From contig CBDCZP010000005.1 in NCBI GenBank assembly GCA_965224605.1, positions 314,922 through 378,921 on the forward strand: a stretch of 64,000 nucleotides of DNA. Reading direction: 5' to 3'. Of the stretch, positions 1 to 9,255 are shown in pieces. The notes beneath the pieces were generated by a model. It ran no database searches and had not been told where the DNA came from. It was given only the letters and a program-made list of their open reading frames with translations. The position numbers and the translations under genes are program-made. This DNA is from HyVt-477 sp965224605. Lineage in GTDB: Bacteria > Pseudomonadota > Gammaproteobacteria > Thiotrichales > Thiotrichaceae. Within the stretch, counting starts at the first letter, position 1. Every line of letters begins with the position of its first letter.

Positions 1-203
1 GGGAATGCTTCCATCAAACCACCTGTGAATAGCATTTGACCAGTCAACTGAGCACGCATCTCAGGCTGACGAGCAATACCTTCGATAAACTTAGAACAGA
101 TCATGCCCCAACCTAGAGCAGAACCTAACCCAGCAGCAGCAAGGATGATTCCCACAGCGATAGCAGTTGATGACATGATTTCAGATACTATTGAAGGATC
201 CAT
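1..203 (-). CDS. atpE: ATP synthase subunit c (partial, C-terminus outside window)
   Basis: This is the start of the F0 c-ring subunit, which carries protons through the ATP synthase membrane rotor. Reading the minus strand from the ATG at 203 gives about 67 residues. They include a glycine/alanine-rich first helix (AAAGLGSALG), the polar loop ARQPE that contacts the F1 stalk, and the beginning of the second helix (LFTGGLMEAFP). The proton-binding Asp/Glu region is at the edge or beyond it. An AGGAG ribosome site lies just upstream of the ATG. It follows atpI and atpB in the usual order, so the rest of the atp operon should continue to the left of the window. Confidence 0.93.
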   Translation of the reverse strand, partial: MDPSIVSEIMSSTAIAVGIILAAAGLGSALGWGMICSKFIEGIARQPEMRAQLTGQMLFTGGLMEAF

Positions 204-301
204 AATTAATCTCCTAAAAAGATAAAATAAAAATAAATAAAAAAATTGAAACAGTGTTAATGGGATTGGCTATGCTATCAACCAATCCTATTTAATAATT
301 T

Positions 302-1165
302 TTAATGCTCGTCTACTTTCTGACTAGCTAGACTTAAATATACAATCGTCAGCAACATAAAGATGAAAGCTTGTAGCGGTATAACCAGTAAGTGGAATAT
401 TGACCACAGCATTCCTAAGATGACCTGACCTGGAATGGCCCAAGCGAAACCTAATAATGCGATCAATAAAAATAGCAATTCACCCGCGAACATATTGCCG
501 AAAAGTCGTAGACCTAAGCTCACTGGCTTAGCCACTTCTTCAATCGTTGTCATTAAGACATTAAAGGGAGCAAGTAATATTTTGACAAAAATATTGGAAG
601 CTGCAAAAGGGTGAGTCAAAAAGACTTTCAAGTAACCTAGCAAGCCTTTATTTTTGATGTTATAGAATATAATCAAGCCAAACACGATGATAGCTAATGC
701 AAAGGTCGTATCTAGGTTAGTAGTAGGAACCGCCTTAAAGAACACGTGATGAGGATCAGCACCAAAAGCAGATGCCACACCTGTTACGAGACCTGGTAAC
801 AAATCAACTGGAATGATATCCATTAGGTTCATTAGGAATACGATCATGAAGATAGATATAGCCAGAGGGCCTATTAAACGATCTGCGTTAGGGAATATAT
901 CTTTAACTTGCTGATTAACAAATTCAACAATGGTTTCCAACAAGTTCTGCATACCTGTTGGCTTATCAGGATGGATGTTTCTTCCGACTCTCCAAGATAC
1001 AAATGCAATCAAACTCGCCAAGATAACTGTAACCAGAAACGTGTCTATAAAAAACACGTCAAAATCAACCAAAGCTTTTGGATGACCACCAAGACTAGCA
1101 TTAGTCAAATGGTGCTGGATGTACTCAACGGGGTTTGAAATTGCTGGCGTATTACTATCGCTCAC
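302..1165 (-). CDS. atpB: ATP synthase subunit a
   Basis: This is F0 subunit a, the stator channel that passes protons to the c-ring in the inner membrane. The 287 residues include five to six hydrophobic helices. The conserved helix near residue 220 reads SLGLRLFGNMFAGE and holds the essential arginine, and the C-terminal helix has LLVIPLQAFIFMLL. Length is typical for gammaproteobacteria. Translation starts at a GTG at 1165, supported by an AGGTAGG sequence upstream. The gene sits between atpI and atpE, 98 bp before atpE, in the canonical operon. Confidence 0.96.
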   Translation of the reverse strand: MSDSNTPAISNPVEYIQHHLTNASLGGHPKALVDFDVFFIDTFLVTVILASLIAFVSWRVGRNIHPDKPTGMQNLLETIVEFVNQQVKDIFPNADRLIGPLAISIFMIVFLMNLMDIIPVDLLPGLVTGVASAFGADPHHVFFKAVPTTNLDTTFALAIIVFGLIIFYNIKNKGLLGYLKVFLTHPFAASNIFVKILLAPFNVLMTTIEEVAKPVSLGLRLFGNMFAGELLFLLIALLGFAWAIPGQVILGMLWSIFHLLVIPLQAFIFMLLTIVYLSLASQKVDEH

Positions 1166-1199
1166 AATTAACCTACCTAATATAAAATTAAAATTTGGC

Positions 1200-1240
1200 C
1201 ACTTAACCCGTTCTAATTAATCATTAAAACGGGTTAAGTG
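1200..1240. repeat. 13-bp perfect inverted repeat between atpI and atpB
   Basis: The arms at 1200-1212 and 1228-1240 are perfect reverse complements (CACTTAACCCGTT and its partner) around a 15-base loop. The repeat lies in the 174-bp gap between atpI and atpB. No run of T follows on the minus strand, so it is not a classical terminator. It could be an mRNA processing or stability hairpin that adjusts the low atpI dose relative to atpB, but that is inference. Confidence 0.6.
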
Positions 1241-1339
1241 TGCTTAACGGTATTTAAGAGATAATCCAATTATTACTTTTTCTTCTTATGAGCTATCTAT
1301 TACCCGAACTGCATATTACTTTTTTGAACCAAGTTAATA

Positions 1340-1690
1340 CTACTTAGCTCGCTTCGACCCATAAATCATGTAGGCCAACTGTGCCAGTGCAAAGGTTCCT
1401 AGCATGGCAGGAGGGTTTAACTTTAATACTCCCATGCCGATGCCGAACATCACTAACACAAATATAAATCTTTGAATAACACCTAAATAGAGGGTCAAAA
1501 CACCTCCGTCCGGATTATTGTCTGCCATTTCAGCAGCACTTTGTAAACGCCATGACAGCAATAGCGTATTCACTATGGCTACCGCTCCTCCGAAAAAAGA
1601 AGCCAGTATAGTCACTTCGCCCATATAATAAACGAAGCCTGAAGCACCAATGAGTATCAATATGACTTGTATGATTATTAAACTACGCAT
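1340..1690 (-). CDS. atpI: ATP synthase protein I
   Basis: This small membrane protein is encoded first in many atp operons. Members of the family assist c-ring assembly and possibly magnesium uptake. The 116 residues form four predicted hydrophobic helices, with the typical loop after helix 2 (SWRLQSAAE) and a lysine/arginine-rich end (YGSKRAK). Its position directly before atpB and the length agree with the family. The rsmG/parAB genes that often precede it in gammaproteobacteria are absent: upstream lies a 212-bp gap and then a VanZ-like gene. Confidence 0.88.
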   Translation of the reverse strand: MRSLIIIQVILILIGASGFVYYMGEVTILASFFGGAVAIVNTLLLSWRLQSAAEMADNNPDGGVLTLYLGVIQRFIFVLVMFGIGMGVLKLNPPAMLGTFALAQLAYMIYGSKRAK

Positions 1691-1902
1691 TCATTTTCAT
1701 CATTAATACTTTCAATCTAAAAGCAAAGTAATTAGCGCTTCTCTTAAAGAAAAAAAACACGAGTCAGGGCTAACACCGCCACAGCCCATCACTAAAACCT
1801 AGTTGTCTGCGCTCAATTGGCTTGAGATATTAGCACTCTCATTAACCAGTAACAAGCTGTTGACGATACTAATATTAGAAAACACTCAAATAATTATACA
1901 GG

Positions 1903-2304
1903 TTAGGTTTTAACCTGCTTCATTGCACTCTCGCGCAGCCAATATTTCAACATGTAATATAAAACTATGCCTCCTGCATCCGCTGCCAAATCAGCTAATT
2001 CAAAAGAACGATGCACCGTGAAATTCTGTAAGATTTCTATAAAGGCACCATAACAAAGTAAGGGCAACCCTTTCCATAACCAAAAGGGTTTCCGCGCAGT
2101 AGCCAGATCCGTTAATAACGCAAACCCAAAAAATACAACCAGATGAACTAGCTTGTCATTGACTTTCGGTAATGCGTAACCTGTCAAGGGCATGGTTGCC
2201 ACCCACAAACCCAATACCATCAAAAAAATCAGGAGTAGACGTGTACTGATTTTAAACGCACCTTGTTGACGCAACTCTCTGACAAACGTTATGAGTTTAT
2301 GCAC
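1903..2304 (-). CDS. VanZ-like membrane protein
   Basis: This is a 133-residue inner membrane protein of the VanZ-like family. The name comes from a teicoplanin-resistance protein, but the chromosomal members are mostly of unknown function. There are four hydrophobic segments. The conserved stretch around residue 50 (NDKLVHLVVFFGFA) and the later IEILQNF...ELADLAADAGG region are family hallmarks, with conserved histidine, glutamate and aspartates. It is divergent from uvrD across about 110 bp. Nothing links it to glycopeptides here. Confidence 0.8.
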   Translation of the reverse strand: MHKLITFVRELRQQGAFKISTRLLLIFLMVLGLWVATMPLTGYALPKVNDKLVHLVVFFGFALLTDLATARKPFWLWKGLPLLCYGAFIEILQNFTVHRSFELADLAADAGGIVLYYMLKYWLRESAMKQVKT

Positions 2305-2417
2305 TATTTTTTATGCCTATTTGATACAATGGGCGGCATAATTACATACTATTCCCGCTTACGTCTAGTCTGCTAGACTAAGCTGTTGCAACAAAATTTA
2401 TAAGTAGATTTCGCAAT

Positions 2418-4616
2418 ATGGACGTTTCTTACATTCTTGATGAACTCAACAAACCACAACGTGAAGCCGTATCAGCACCACAACAGCCTGTGCTGGTGCT
2501 TGCGGGAGCAGGCAGTGGTAAAACACGTGTATTAGTTCATCGGATTGCCTGGCTAATAGAGGTTGAGCAAATTGCACCTTTCAGCATACTTTCGGTAACT
2601 TTCACCAATAAAGCGGCTAGTGAAATGCGCGGGCGCATAGAAAACCTACTCGGCACACCCGTTGGTGGCATGTGGGTAGGCACTTTTCATGGCCTTGCTC
2701 ATCGCTTGCTTCGTCGGCATTGGCAAGAGGCTAAACTACCTCAGCATTTTCAAATTCTTGATTCAGATGACCAGCTCCGTTTGATTAAACGAGCACAGCG
2801 TTCACTCGATCTTGACGACAAACTATGGCCCCCTCGACAAGCCCAATGGTTTATCAATGCACGCAAGGACGAAGGTGTAAGACCCCAATACATGCAGGAC
2901 AATGGGGATATAAACTATCTGCAAATGATTAGTATCTATACAGCCTATGAGGCACTTTGCAAGCAATCTGGCGTCGTCGATTTTGGCGAACTATTACTGC
3001 GATCACTTGAGTTGATTAGAGACAATCCTGAGCTTCAAAAGCATTACCAGCAACGCTTCAGACATATATTAGTTGATGAGTTTCAAGATACCAATGAGCT
3101 TCAGTATGCCTGGTTACAATTATTATCTGGCGGAAATAATCCTGTCTTTGCAGTGGGTGATGATGATCAATCTATTTATGGTTGGCGTGGTGCAAAAATT
3201 GAGAACATACAGAATTTCACGAAGGACTATTCTGCTGCCATCACGGTTCGCCTCGAACAAAATTACCGTTCAACCAGCAATATTCTAAAAGCGGCTAATG
3301 CGCTTATTGCAAACAATGAAGGCAGGTTGGGCAAGAACCTGTGGACGGATGATAGCGATGGTGAACTAATCAAGCTTTATGCCGCTTATAACGAAGTGGA
3401 TGAAGCAGGTTATATTGCTGGTCAGATTCACACATGGGTTGAGCACGGTGGGAAACGTGATGAAGTAGCTGTTTTGTATCGGTCTAATGCCCAGTCACGC
3501 GTTTTTGAATCTACCTTTATTGAGCAAGGAATCCCCTATCGTGTCTATGGCGGACAACGCTTTTTCGAACGGGCAGAAATTAAGGATGCCCTCGCCTATC
3601 TCCGTATTACCGCTAATCGTGATGACGACCCATCCTTTGAACGAGTTGTGAATCAGCCTACACGGGGTATCGGAGACAAAACAGTTAGTCTTATTCGCGA
3701 GTATGCTACGAACCACAATCAGTCCTTATGGCAAGCAAGCCATAGCGTTATTGAAGAGGGTGGTTTGACGGCACGAGCAGGAAATGCGGTGCAAGGATTC
3801 ATTGACCTCGTCAGTAACATGGCGGAGGGTATTGATGAATTGGAACTCCATGATCAGGTACGGCATGTCATCGCAAGCTCTAAACTAAAAGAACATTTTC
3901 TTAAAAAAGAAGGTGAAGAGAAAGGAAATAACCGGATTGAAAATCTTGAGGAACTTATCTCTGCTGCTCAAGCCTTTCAATATAAGCCTGAAGATGAACA
4001 CGCCAATTTAGATATTTTAACCGCTTTCCTCTCTCATGCAGCTCTAGAAGCGGGTGAAGGACAAGGCGACCCGAATGAAGATGCCGTACAAATGATGTCA
4101 ATGCACTCGGCAAAAGGACTAGAATTTCCACAGGTTTTTATTACCGGCATGGAAGAAGGTTTGTTCCCCCACAAGAACGCCTTGGAAGAAGCGGGTAGAA
4201 TGGAAGAAGAACGTAGGCTGTGTTATGTGGCCATTACGCGTGCCAGACAATTATTAACCATGAGTTATGCAGAACAACGTCAGCTCTATGGAAACACTAT
4301 TTATGGAATCATCCCATCCAAGTTTATCCATGAAATTCCTGATGAGTTAGTTGAGGAAATCCGTCCACAGGTGACTACCTGGAATACTAATAGTCGATTT
4401 AGCGACAACCATCACAATGCAAACAACACAAGTCGCTATAAATCGGGCAATGAAACTGGCTATAGCATTGGTCAGCGTGTTAACCATAGCAAGTTTGGGG
4501 AAGGTATTATTCTGGATACTGAAGGCGCTGGAAGCTCAGCACGCGTACAGGTTAATTTTGATTATGAAGGGAGTAAGTGGCTAGTCTTGGCTTATGCCAA
4601 TCTATCAGCGCTCTAA
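2418..4616 (+). CDS. uvrD: DNA helicase II UvrD
   Basis: This superfamily 1A 3'-5' helicase unwinds DNA in nucleotide excision repair and methyl-directed mismatch repair. The motifs appear in order: Walker A AGAGSGKT at residues 29-36, the ATPase box DEFQDTNE, GDDDQSIYGWRGA, the QNYRS motif, MSMHSAKGLEF and VAITRAR. The C-terminal Tudor-like piece that binds RNA polymerase is recognisable (GQRVNHSKFGEGIIL). At 732 residues it matches UvrD length. It is a single-gene unit closed by a strong hairpin terminator. Confidence 0.96.
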   Translation: MDVSYILDELNKPQREAVSAPQQPVLVLAGAGSGKTRVLVHRIAWLIEVEQIAPFSILSVTFTNKAASEMRGRIENLLGTPVGGMWVGTFHGLAHRLLRRHWQEAKLPQHFQILDSDDQLRLIKRAQRSLDLDDKLWPPRQAQWFINARKDEGVRPQYMQDNGDINYLQMISIYTAYEALCKQSGVVDFGELLLRSLELIRDNPELQKHYQQRFRHILVDEFQDTNELQYAWLQLLSGGNNPVFAVGDDDQSIYGWRGAKIENIQNFTKDYSAAITVRLEQNYRSTSNILKAANALIANNEGRLGKNLWTDDSDGELIKLYAAYNEVDEAGYIAGQIHTWVEHGGKRDEVAVLYRSNAQSRVFESTFIEQGIPYRVYGGQRFFERAEIKDALAYLRITANRDDDPSFERVVNQPTRGIGDKTVSLIREYATNHNQSLWQASHSVIEEGGLTARAGNAVQGFIDLVSNMAEGIDELELHDQVRHVIASSKLKEHFLKKEGEEKGNNRIENLEELISAAQAFQYKPEDEHANLDILTAFLSHAALEAGEGQGDPNEDAVQMMSMHSAKGLEFPQVFITGMEEGLFPHKNALEEAGRMEEERRLCYVAITRARQLLTMSYAEQRQLYGNTIYGIIPSKFIHEIPDELVEEIRPQVTTWNTNSRFSDNHHNANNTSRYKSGNETGYSIGQRVNHSKFGEGIILDTEGAGSSARVQVNFDYEGSKWLVLAYANLSAL

Positions 4617-4652
4617 ACACTTACCCAAGCAACCTCCCAAAACATACAGCAT

Positions 4653-4682
4653 AAAAAAAGCCGCTAAAAAGCGGCTTTTTTT
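4653..4682. terminator. Bidirectional rho-independent terminator
   Basis: The stem AGCCGCT/AGCGGCT (4659-4665 and 4670-4676) is flanked by seven A on the left and six or more T on the right. It therefore works for uvrD on the plus strand and for the convergent 469-residue gene on the minus strand. Confidence 0.93.
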
Positions 4683-4706
4683 ATTTACGTTCCAAGGATA
4701 TACAAA

Positions 4707-6116
4707 TTACATTAGCCCAAGATCTTCAAGAACTTTGATAGTCAAACCACCACGAGGTAGGTCTTTATCAACCTGATATTTATTGACTGAGTTCAACGTA
4801 CCACGACCAATACTTCCATCCACTGGGCCGTTATAGTAGCCCGCATCTTTAAGCGCTTGTTGAATCTTTATATTTAATTCCTTTGTCATATTTGTCTGAC
4901 AAAGTACACGACGCCATTCGAGCTTCTCACTTGAAACTTTCTTGCGTAATTCAACGGCCTTGCTTTGTGCAGGGACTGATGTACGAACAATTTCTGCGGC
5001 TGTTGCCACCTTTTCAGTTTTAACTACCTTAGTTTCAGCAGCTACTTTTTCTTCTTCTACAGAAGCAGGTGTATCAAGCACTAGTTTCTTTACAGTCTGT
5101 TGTTTAGCAGGTATTCCCTTCAAACAAACCTGTAATCCTGTGTAGGCACCTTCACCTTCTTCAGCAACAGGTCGCCAGCTGAACTGTGCATCAGCAACTT
5201 TTGCACGCGTAGTCACTGTTGTGAATTCAGCCTCAACGGGTACTTTTTCAGAGGTAGCATCTGTTACTAACTTAGTTGTTTTGATTGCTTTAGTCACTGC
5301 CGAAACTTCTGAATCCTGAATGGTAGCAGCGCTTTTCAATACAGTCTTCAAGAAAGTGTCGTATCTAGCAGGCACTTGAACCAGACACATGATTTCACCG
5401 GTTGTATTGTCAATACGCTCAACAAGTCCAGAACCTTTTTTCCATACTGCTTTAGCAGGTTCTATTAGTACTTTCTCTTCAATTTTGTCGTAAACAGCGG
5501 CAATTGATTTTTTAACATTATAAGCAGGTTTAGTGGTTACAGATTCTTCACTTGCTTCGAACTCAGCTGCTTTGATAACGATGTTTTCGGACGATTCTTT
5601 AACTTCAACCTTTTTGTCATTTTGCTCAAACTTGGCAGGCATGTAGAATTCGCGATAACAAGCACCTGGCTGAGCAGCATCAATCTCAATGCCACTTGTT
5701 TTAGCCGCAACCAATAACGCTGGACTAGCAGGAATTCCTTTTCGACCTAATGAAGTTACCCATTCGTTACGAGCAGGCTCAGTCTCTACAAGCTCTTCTT
5801 CAGAACGGTATTTAGCAGGAACGGCTTTAAGCTTGGTATAAGCGGGCCTAGTCTCTATTTCTTGTTCGGCCGCATCGAAAGTTGCAGGAATAATTTCAAC
5901 AGTTTCTTGTTCTGGCTGTACGACAACTTCTTGAGTACTAGTTTCGTAGGTAGCGGGAACGATAACTTTTGCAAAACATTCACCTGGTTTTGCATCTGGC
6001 AGAGTATTCGTTGCATCAACTGGACTTGATGCCCCTTCTCCTTCCGCATATGAATGCATCGCTACAGAAATAGATACAGCTAATAATGCCACTGAGGCAA
6101 TACCTTTATTCATCAT
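4707..6116 (-). CDS. Secreted four-module protein with C-terminal peptidoglycan-binding domain
   Basis: I do not recognise this as a named protein. The 469 residues start with a signal peptide ending near SYAEG. Then come about four modules of 80-100 residues. Each opens with a cysteine followed by a PA motif (GECFAKVIVPA, GACYREFYMPA, IMCLVQVPA, QVCLKGIPA), and most end with a tryptophan. Inside them PA or PAY recurs with valine/glutamate-rich strands. The last 60 residues resemble a peptidoglycan-binding type 1 domain (IQQALKDAGYYNGPVDGSIG). It is probably a periplasmic or outer-envelope structural protein anchored to the wall. The ATG at 6116 is followed directly by another ATG, so the start may be three bases later. 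Confidence 0.7.
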   Translation of the reverse strand: MMNKGIASVALLAVSISVAMHSYAEGEGASSPVDATNTLPDAKPGECFAKVIVPATYETSTQEVVVQPEQETVEIIPATFDAAEQEIETRPAYTKLKAVPAKYRSEEELVETEPARNEWVTSLGRKGIPASPALLVAAKTSGIEIDAAQPGACYREFYMPAKFEQNDKKVEVKESSENIVIKAAEFEASEESVTTKPAYNVKKSIAAVYDKIEEKVLIEPAKAVWKKGSGLVERIDNTTGEIMCLVQVPARYDTFLKTVLKSAATIQDSEVSAVTKAIKTTKLVTDATSEKVPVEAEFTTVTTRAKVADAQFSWRPVAEEGEGAYTGLQVCLKGIPAKQQTVKKLVLDTPASVEEEKVAAETKVVKTEKVATAAEIVRTSVPAQSKAVELRKKVSSEKLEWRRVLCQTNMTKELNIKIQQALKDAGYYNGPVDGSIGRGTLNSVNKYQVDKDLPRGGLTIKVLEDLGLM

Positions 6117-6235
6117 GTTAATACCTAAATTAATTTAATTTTTTCAAATTGAATAGAAAACCTATACAAATACAAGTGTTAATAATGCGCGATTATAAAC
6201 CCAATCTCAATCTAAACAAGATGAGTTGACAAGCG

Positions 6236-7693
6236 TTACAAACTGGCCTTTATCGCCTCGGCACAAAGTGCCATTAATAAGCCAGGAAACAAACCTAAAG
6301 CAATAACTAGTAAGCCGTTAGTAGTTAGTAGTGCGTTAAACCCAGCACCCATCACTAAACTGCTCTCATCAGCTGGTTTGTCAAAATACATTAACTTGAC
6401 TGCCCTTAAATAGTAGTACGCTCCAACTACCGACATAATGACAGCTAAAACAGCCAACCAGACAAAGCCTGCCTCCACTACTGCTTGCAGGATAGCGAGT
6501 TTAGCATAAAAACCTACAAGAGGGGGAACACCTGCCATTGAGAACAGAAAAACAAGCATCATAAAGGCATACCAAGGGTGACGGTCATTCAAACCCCGTA
6601 AATCATCAAGCTTTTCTGCCTCTACTCCTGAATGGCTCAGCAACAGAATGATTGCAAAACCACCTAATGCAGTAATTGCATAGGTGATCGCATAAAACAT
6701 GGCTGCTGAATAACCTGCTTCATTGGCGCTCAAAATACCTAGCACCACAAAACCCATATGTGAAATGGTCGAATAGGCAAGCATCCGTTTGATATTGCTT
6801 TGAGCAATAGCGGCAATATTTCCAATCACCAGAGACAACACAGCCAAAGGGATAAGCATTTGTTGCCAACCTGCTGAACCAAACTCCATTCCATTCACTA
6901 ATAACCGCATGGTCATAGCAAAAGCGGCAATCTTCGGCGCAGAACCCAGGAACATAGTGATGGGTGTTGGTGCCCCTTGATAAACATCAGGAACCCACAT
7001 ATGAAAAGGTGCCACACCGAACTTAAACCCTAGACCTACAATAATGAAACACAATCCAAATAACAGTACGATATTACTCATAATCTGCTGGTTTGCTACA
7101 TAACTTGCGACACCTTTTAAATCTATGGAGCCACTCAAACCGTACAATATGGACATGCCGTATAACAACATACCCGAAGCAATGGCTCCCAGCACAAAAT
7201 ACTTCATGGCTGCTTCTGAACCCCTACCATCATCCCTTCTAAAGGCAACTAACGCATACAATGACAATGAAAGCAGCTCAAGCCCCAGATAAACAACCAA
7301 CATAGTGTTGGCTGAAATCATGATCATCATGCCCAAAGTAGCGAACATGCTTAAGGTATAAAACTCGCCTTTAAATATCTTACGATCAATAAGATAGGGA
7401 CGTGCATAAATAAAAATCGCAACGACAATAAGCAACACAGACGTCTTTAGGACAATGGACATACTATCCAGTACAAACATGCCATTAAAGGCTTCCGTCT
7501 TATCACCACCGGAAGAAGCCACCACCAAAAATGCCGTAGTGAGCATGGCTCCTATTGCACAGATATAACCAATTGTGCGGCCTTTCTCCCCCGAAAACAC
7601 ATCAAGGAGCAAAATAAAACAGGTCGCTGAGAGCAGGAAAATTTCAGGCGTTGCCAAGCTAAAATTCATCACAGAACTGAATTCAAGATTCAT
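6236..7693 (-). CDS. nuoN: NADH-quinone oxidoreductase subunit N
   Basis: This is one of the three antiporter-like proton-pumping subunits in the membrane arm of complex I. The 485 residues contain about 14 hydrophobic helices. The family's key residues are visible: the glutamate in helix 5 (VYLGLELLSLSLYALVA), the lysine-containing loop GLGFKFGVAPFHMWVPDVYQGAPTP, and the NIKRMLAYSTISHMGF segment. It is the last gene of the nuo operon. Its ATG overlaps the nuoM stop as TAATG, which suggests coupled translation. Confidence 0.97.
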   Translation of the reverse strand: MNLEFSSVMNFSLATPEIFLLSATCFILLLDVFSGEKGRTIGYICAIGAMLTTAFLVVASSGGDKTEAFNGMFVLDSMSIVLKTSVLLIVVAIFIYARPYLIDRKIFKGEFYTLSMFATLGMMIMISANTMLVVYLGLELLSLSLYALVAFRRDDGRGSEAAMKYFVLGAIASGMLLYGMSILYGLSGSIDLKGVASYVANQQIMSNIVLLFGLCFIIVGLGFKFGVAPFHMWVPDVYQGAPTPITMFLGSAPKIAAFAMTMRLLVNGMEFGSAGWQQMLIPLAVLSLVIGNIAAIAQSNIKRMLAYSTISHMGFVVLGILSANEAGYSAAMFYAITYAITALGGFAIILLLSHSGVEAEKLDDLRGLNDRHPWYAFMMLVFLFSMAGVPPLVGFYAKLAILQAVVEAGFVWLAVLAVIMSVVGAYYYLRAVKLMYFDKPADESSLVMGAGFNALLTTNGLLVIALGLFPGLLMALCAEAIKASL

Positions 7694-9213
7694 TAGTTAA
7701 CTCCTGGCAGTTTAGTCTGCGTCGCCAAATCAACAATATGCACAATGGTCGCTTCCATCACATGAAAGAGTGGCTGTGGCCACAAACCTAGTAACAATAC
7801 GGAAAACGCTAAAATAGCAAGAATACTAAACTCCCGTTTATTGACATCCTGCAACATCGCCACCTCATCATTGGCTACACCACCAAACAACACACGTTTC
7901 ACCAGCCATAAGGTATAACCCGCACCAACAATCAAAGTGGTCGCGGCAAGGAAAGCAATCCAGAAGCTAGCTTTAAAACTAGCGAGAATAACCATGAATT
8001 CACCGACAAAACCGGAAGTGCCGGGTAAGCCGGTATTCGCCATCGCGAACAAAACAAAAAACGCGGTAAAGATAGGCATCGTATTAGCTACACCACCATA
8101 GGCATCAATCTCACGCGTATGCATGCGGTCATACAGCACACCTATACACAGGAACATTGCACCGGATATAAATCCGTGAGAAATCATCTGCACCATACCG
8201 CCTTGTATGGCTAATACAGAACCTTCGTAGCTACCGGTATTGTTGTATATCGCGTAAACAAGGAAGAAACCAAGGGTTACGAAACCCATATGTGCAATGG
8301 AAGAATAAGCAACCAGCTTCTTCATATCCTTTTGCACCAAGGCTACAAACCCTATATAGACAATAGCCGTGAGTGACATAAAGATCACTAACCAAGTGAG
8401 TTCACGCGCCGCATCCGGCACCATCGGCAATGAGAATCTTAGGAAACCATAGCCACCTATCTTCAACATAATAGCTGCCAGAACAACTGAGCCACCTGTT
8501 GGTGCTTCTACGTGTGCATCAGGTAACCATGTATGCACAGGCCACATCGGCACTTTTACACCAAAGGCTATCAAGAAAGACAAGAAGATAAATATTTGTG
8601 GCGTTAGACCCAGTTCTAGCTGATACATATCAGCAATAGCAAAACTACCGCCTTTGTTATACATATAGATCAAGCTGATCAGCATGAAGACCGAACCGAA
8701 GAAGGTATACAGGAAGAACTTAATTGTTGCGTAAACACGATTAACGCCGCCCCATACACCAATGACGATAAACATCGGTATGAGCATCGCTTCGAAAAAG
8801 ACATAAAACAACATGGCATCTTGGGCAGCAAACACACCATTGATAATACCTTCCATGATCAGGAACGCGGCCATATATTGCGCTGGCTTTTTCTGTATCA
8901 CTTCCCAACCCGCTACGACTATTAAAATAGTAATAAAGGTATTAAGCAGAATTAACGGCATGGCTATACCATCAACACCCAAATGGTAGTAAATATTGAA
9001 AGTGTCAATCCAGACATGCCTTTCTTCAAACTGCATCAAGTGCGAGCTGGCATCAAATTCTGTCCATAATGGAATACTCGCTAAAAACGTTAGCACAGAA
9101 AAAATGAGCGCAACAGGGCGCGAAAGCTTATCGCCAGCAACTAGCACTATCAAACCACCTATAATAGGTAGCCAGATAACAAGACTTAGTATTGCCCAAC
9201 CTTCCATAAACAT
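7693..9213 (-). CDS. nuoM: NADH-quinone oxidoreductase subunit M
   Basis: This is an antiporter-like proton-pumping subunit of complex I. The 506 residues show the family segments FFEAMLIPMFIVIG (conserved glutamate), FGVKVPMWPVHTWLPDAHVEAPTGGS and QKDMKKLVAYSSIAHMGF with the pumping lysines. The length is normal. It follows nuoL after a 42-bp gap and overlaps nuoN by one base. Confidence 0.97.
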   Translation of the reverse strand: MFMEGWAILSLVIWLPIIGGLIVLVAGDKLSRPVALIFSVLTFLASIPLWTEFDASSHLMQFEERHVWIDTFNIYYHLGVDGIAMPLILLNTFITILIVVAGWEVIQKKPAQYMAAFLIMEGIINGVFAAQDAMLFYVFFEAMLIPMFIVIGVWGGVNRVYATIKFFLYTFFGSVFMLISLIYMYNKGGSFAIADMYQLELGLTPQIFIFLSFLIAFGVKVPMWPVHTWLPDAHVEAPTGGSVVLAAIMLKIGGYGFLRFSLPMVPDAARELTWLVIFMSLTAIVYIGFVALVQKDMKKLVAYSSIAHMGFVTLGFFLVYAIYNNTGSYEGSVLAIQGGMVQMISHGFISGAMFLCIGVLYDRMHTREIDAYGGVANTMPIFTAFFVLFAMANTGLPGTSGFVGEFMVILASFKASFWIAFLAATTLIVGAGYTLWLVKRVLFGGVANDEVAMLQDVNKREFSILAILAFSVLLLGLWPQPLFHVMEATIVHIVDLATQTKLPGVN

Positions 9214-9255
9214 TATTCCTATATTCCTGCCTAATATTTCTGCTTAGCTACTTGT

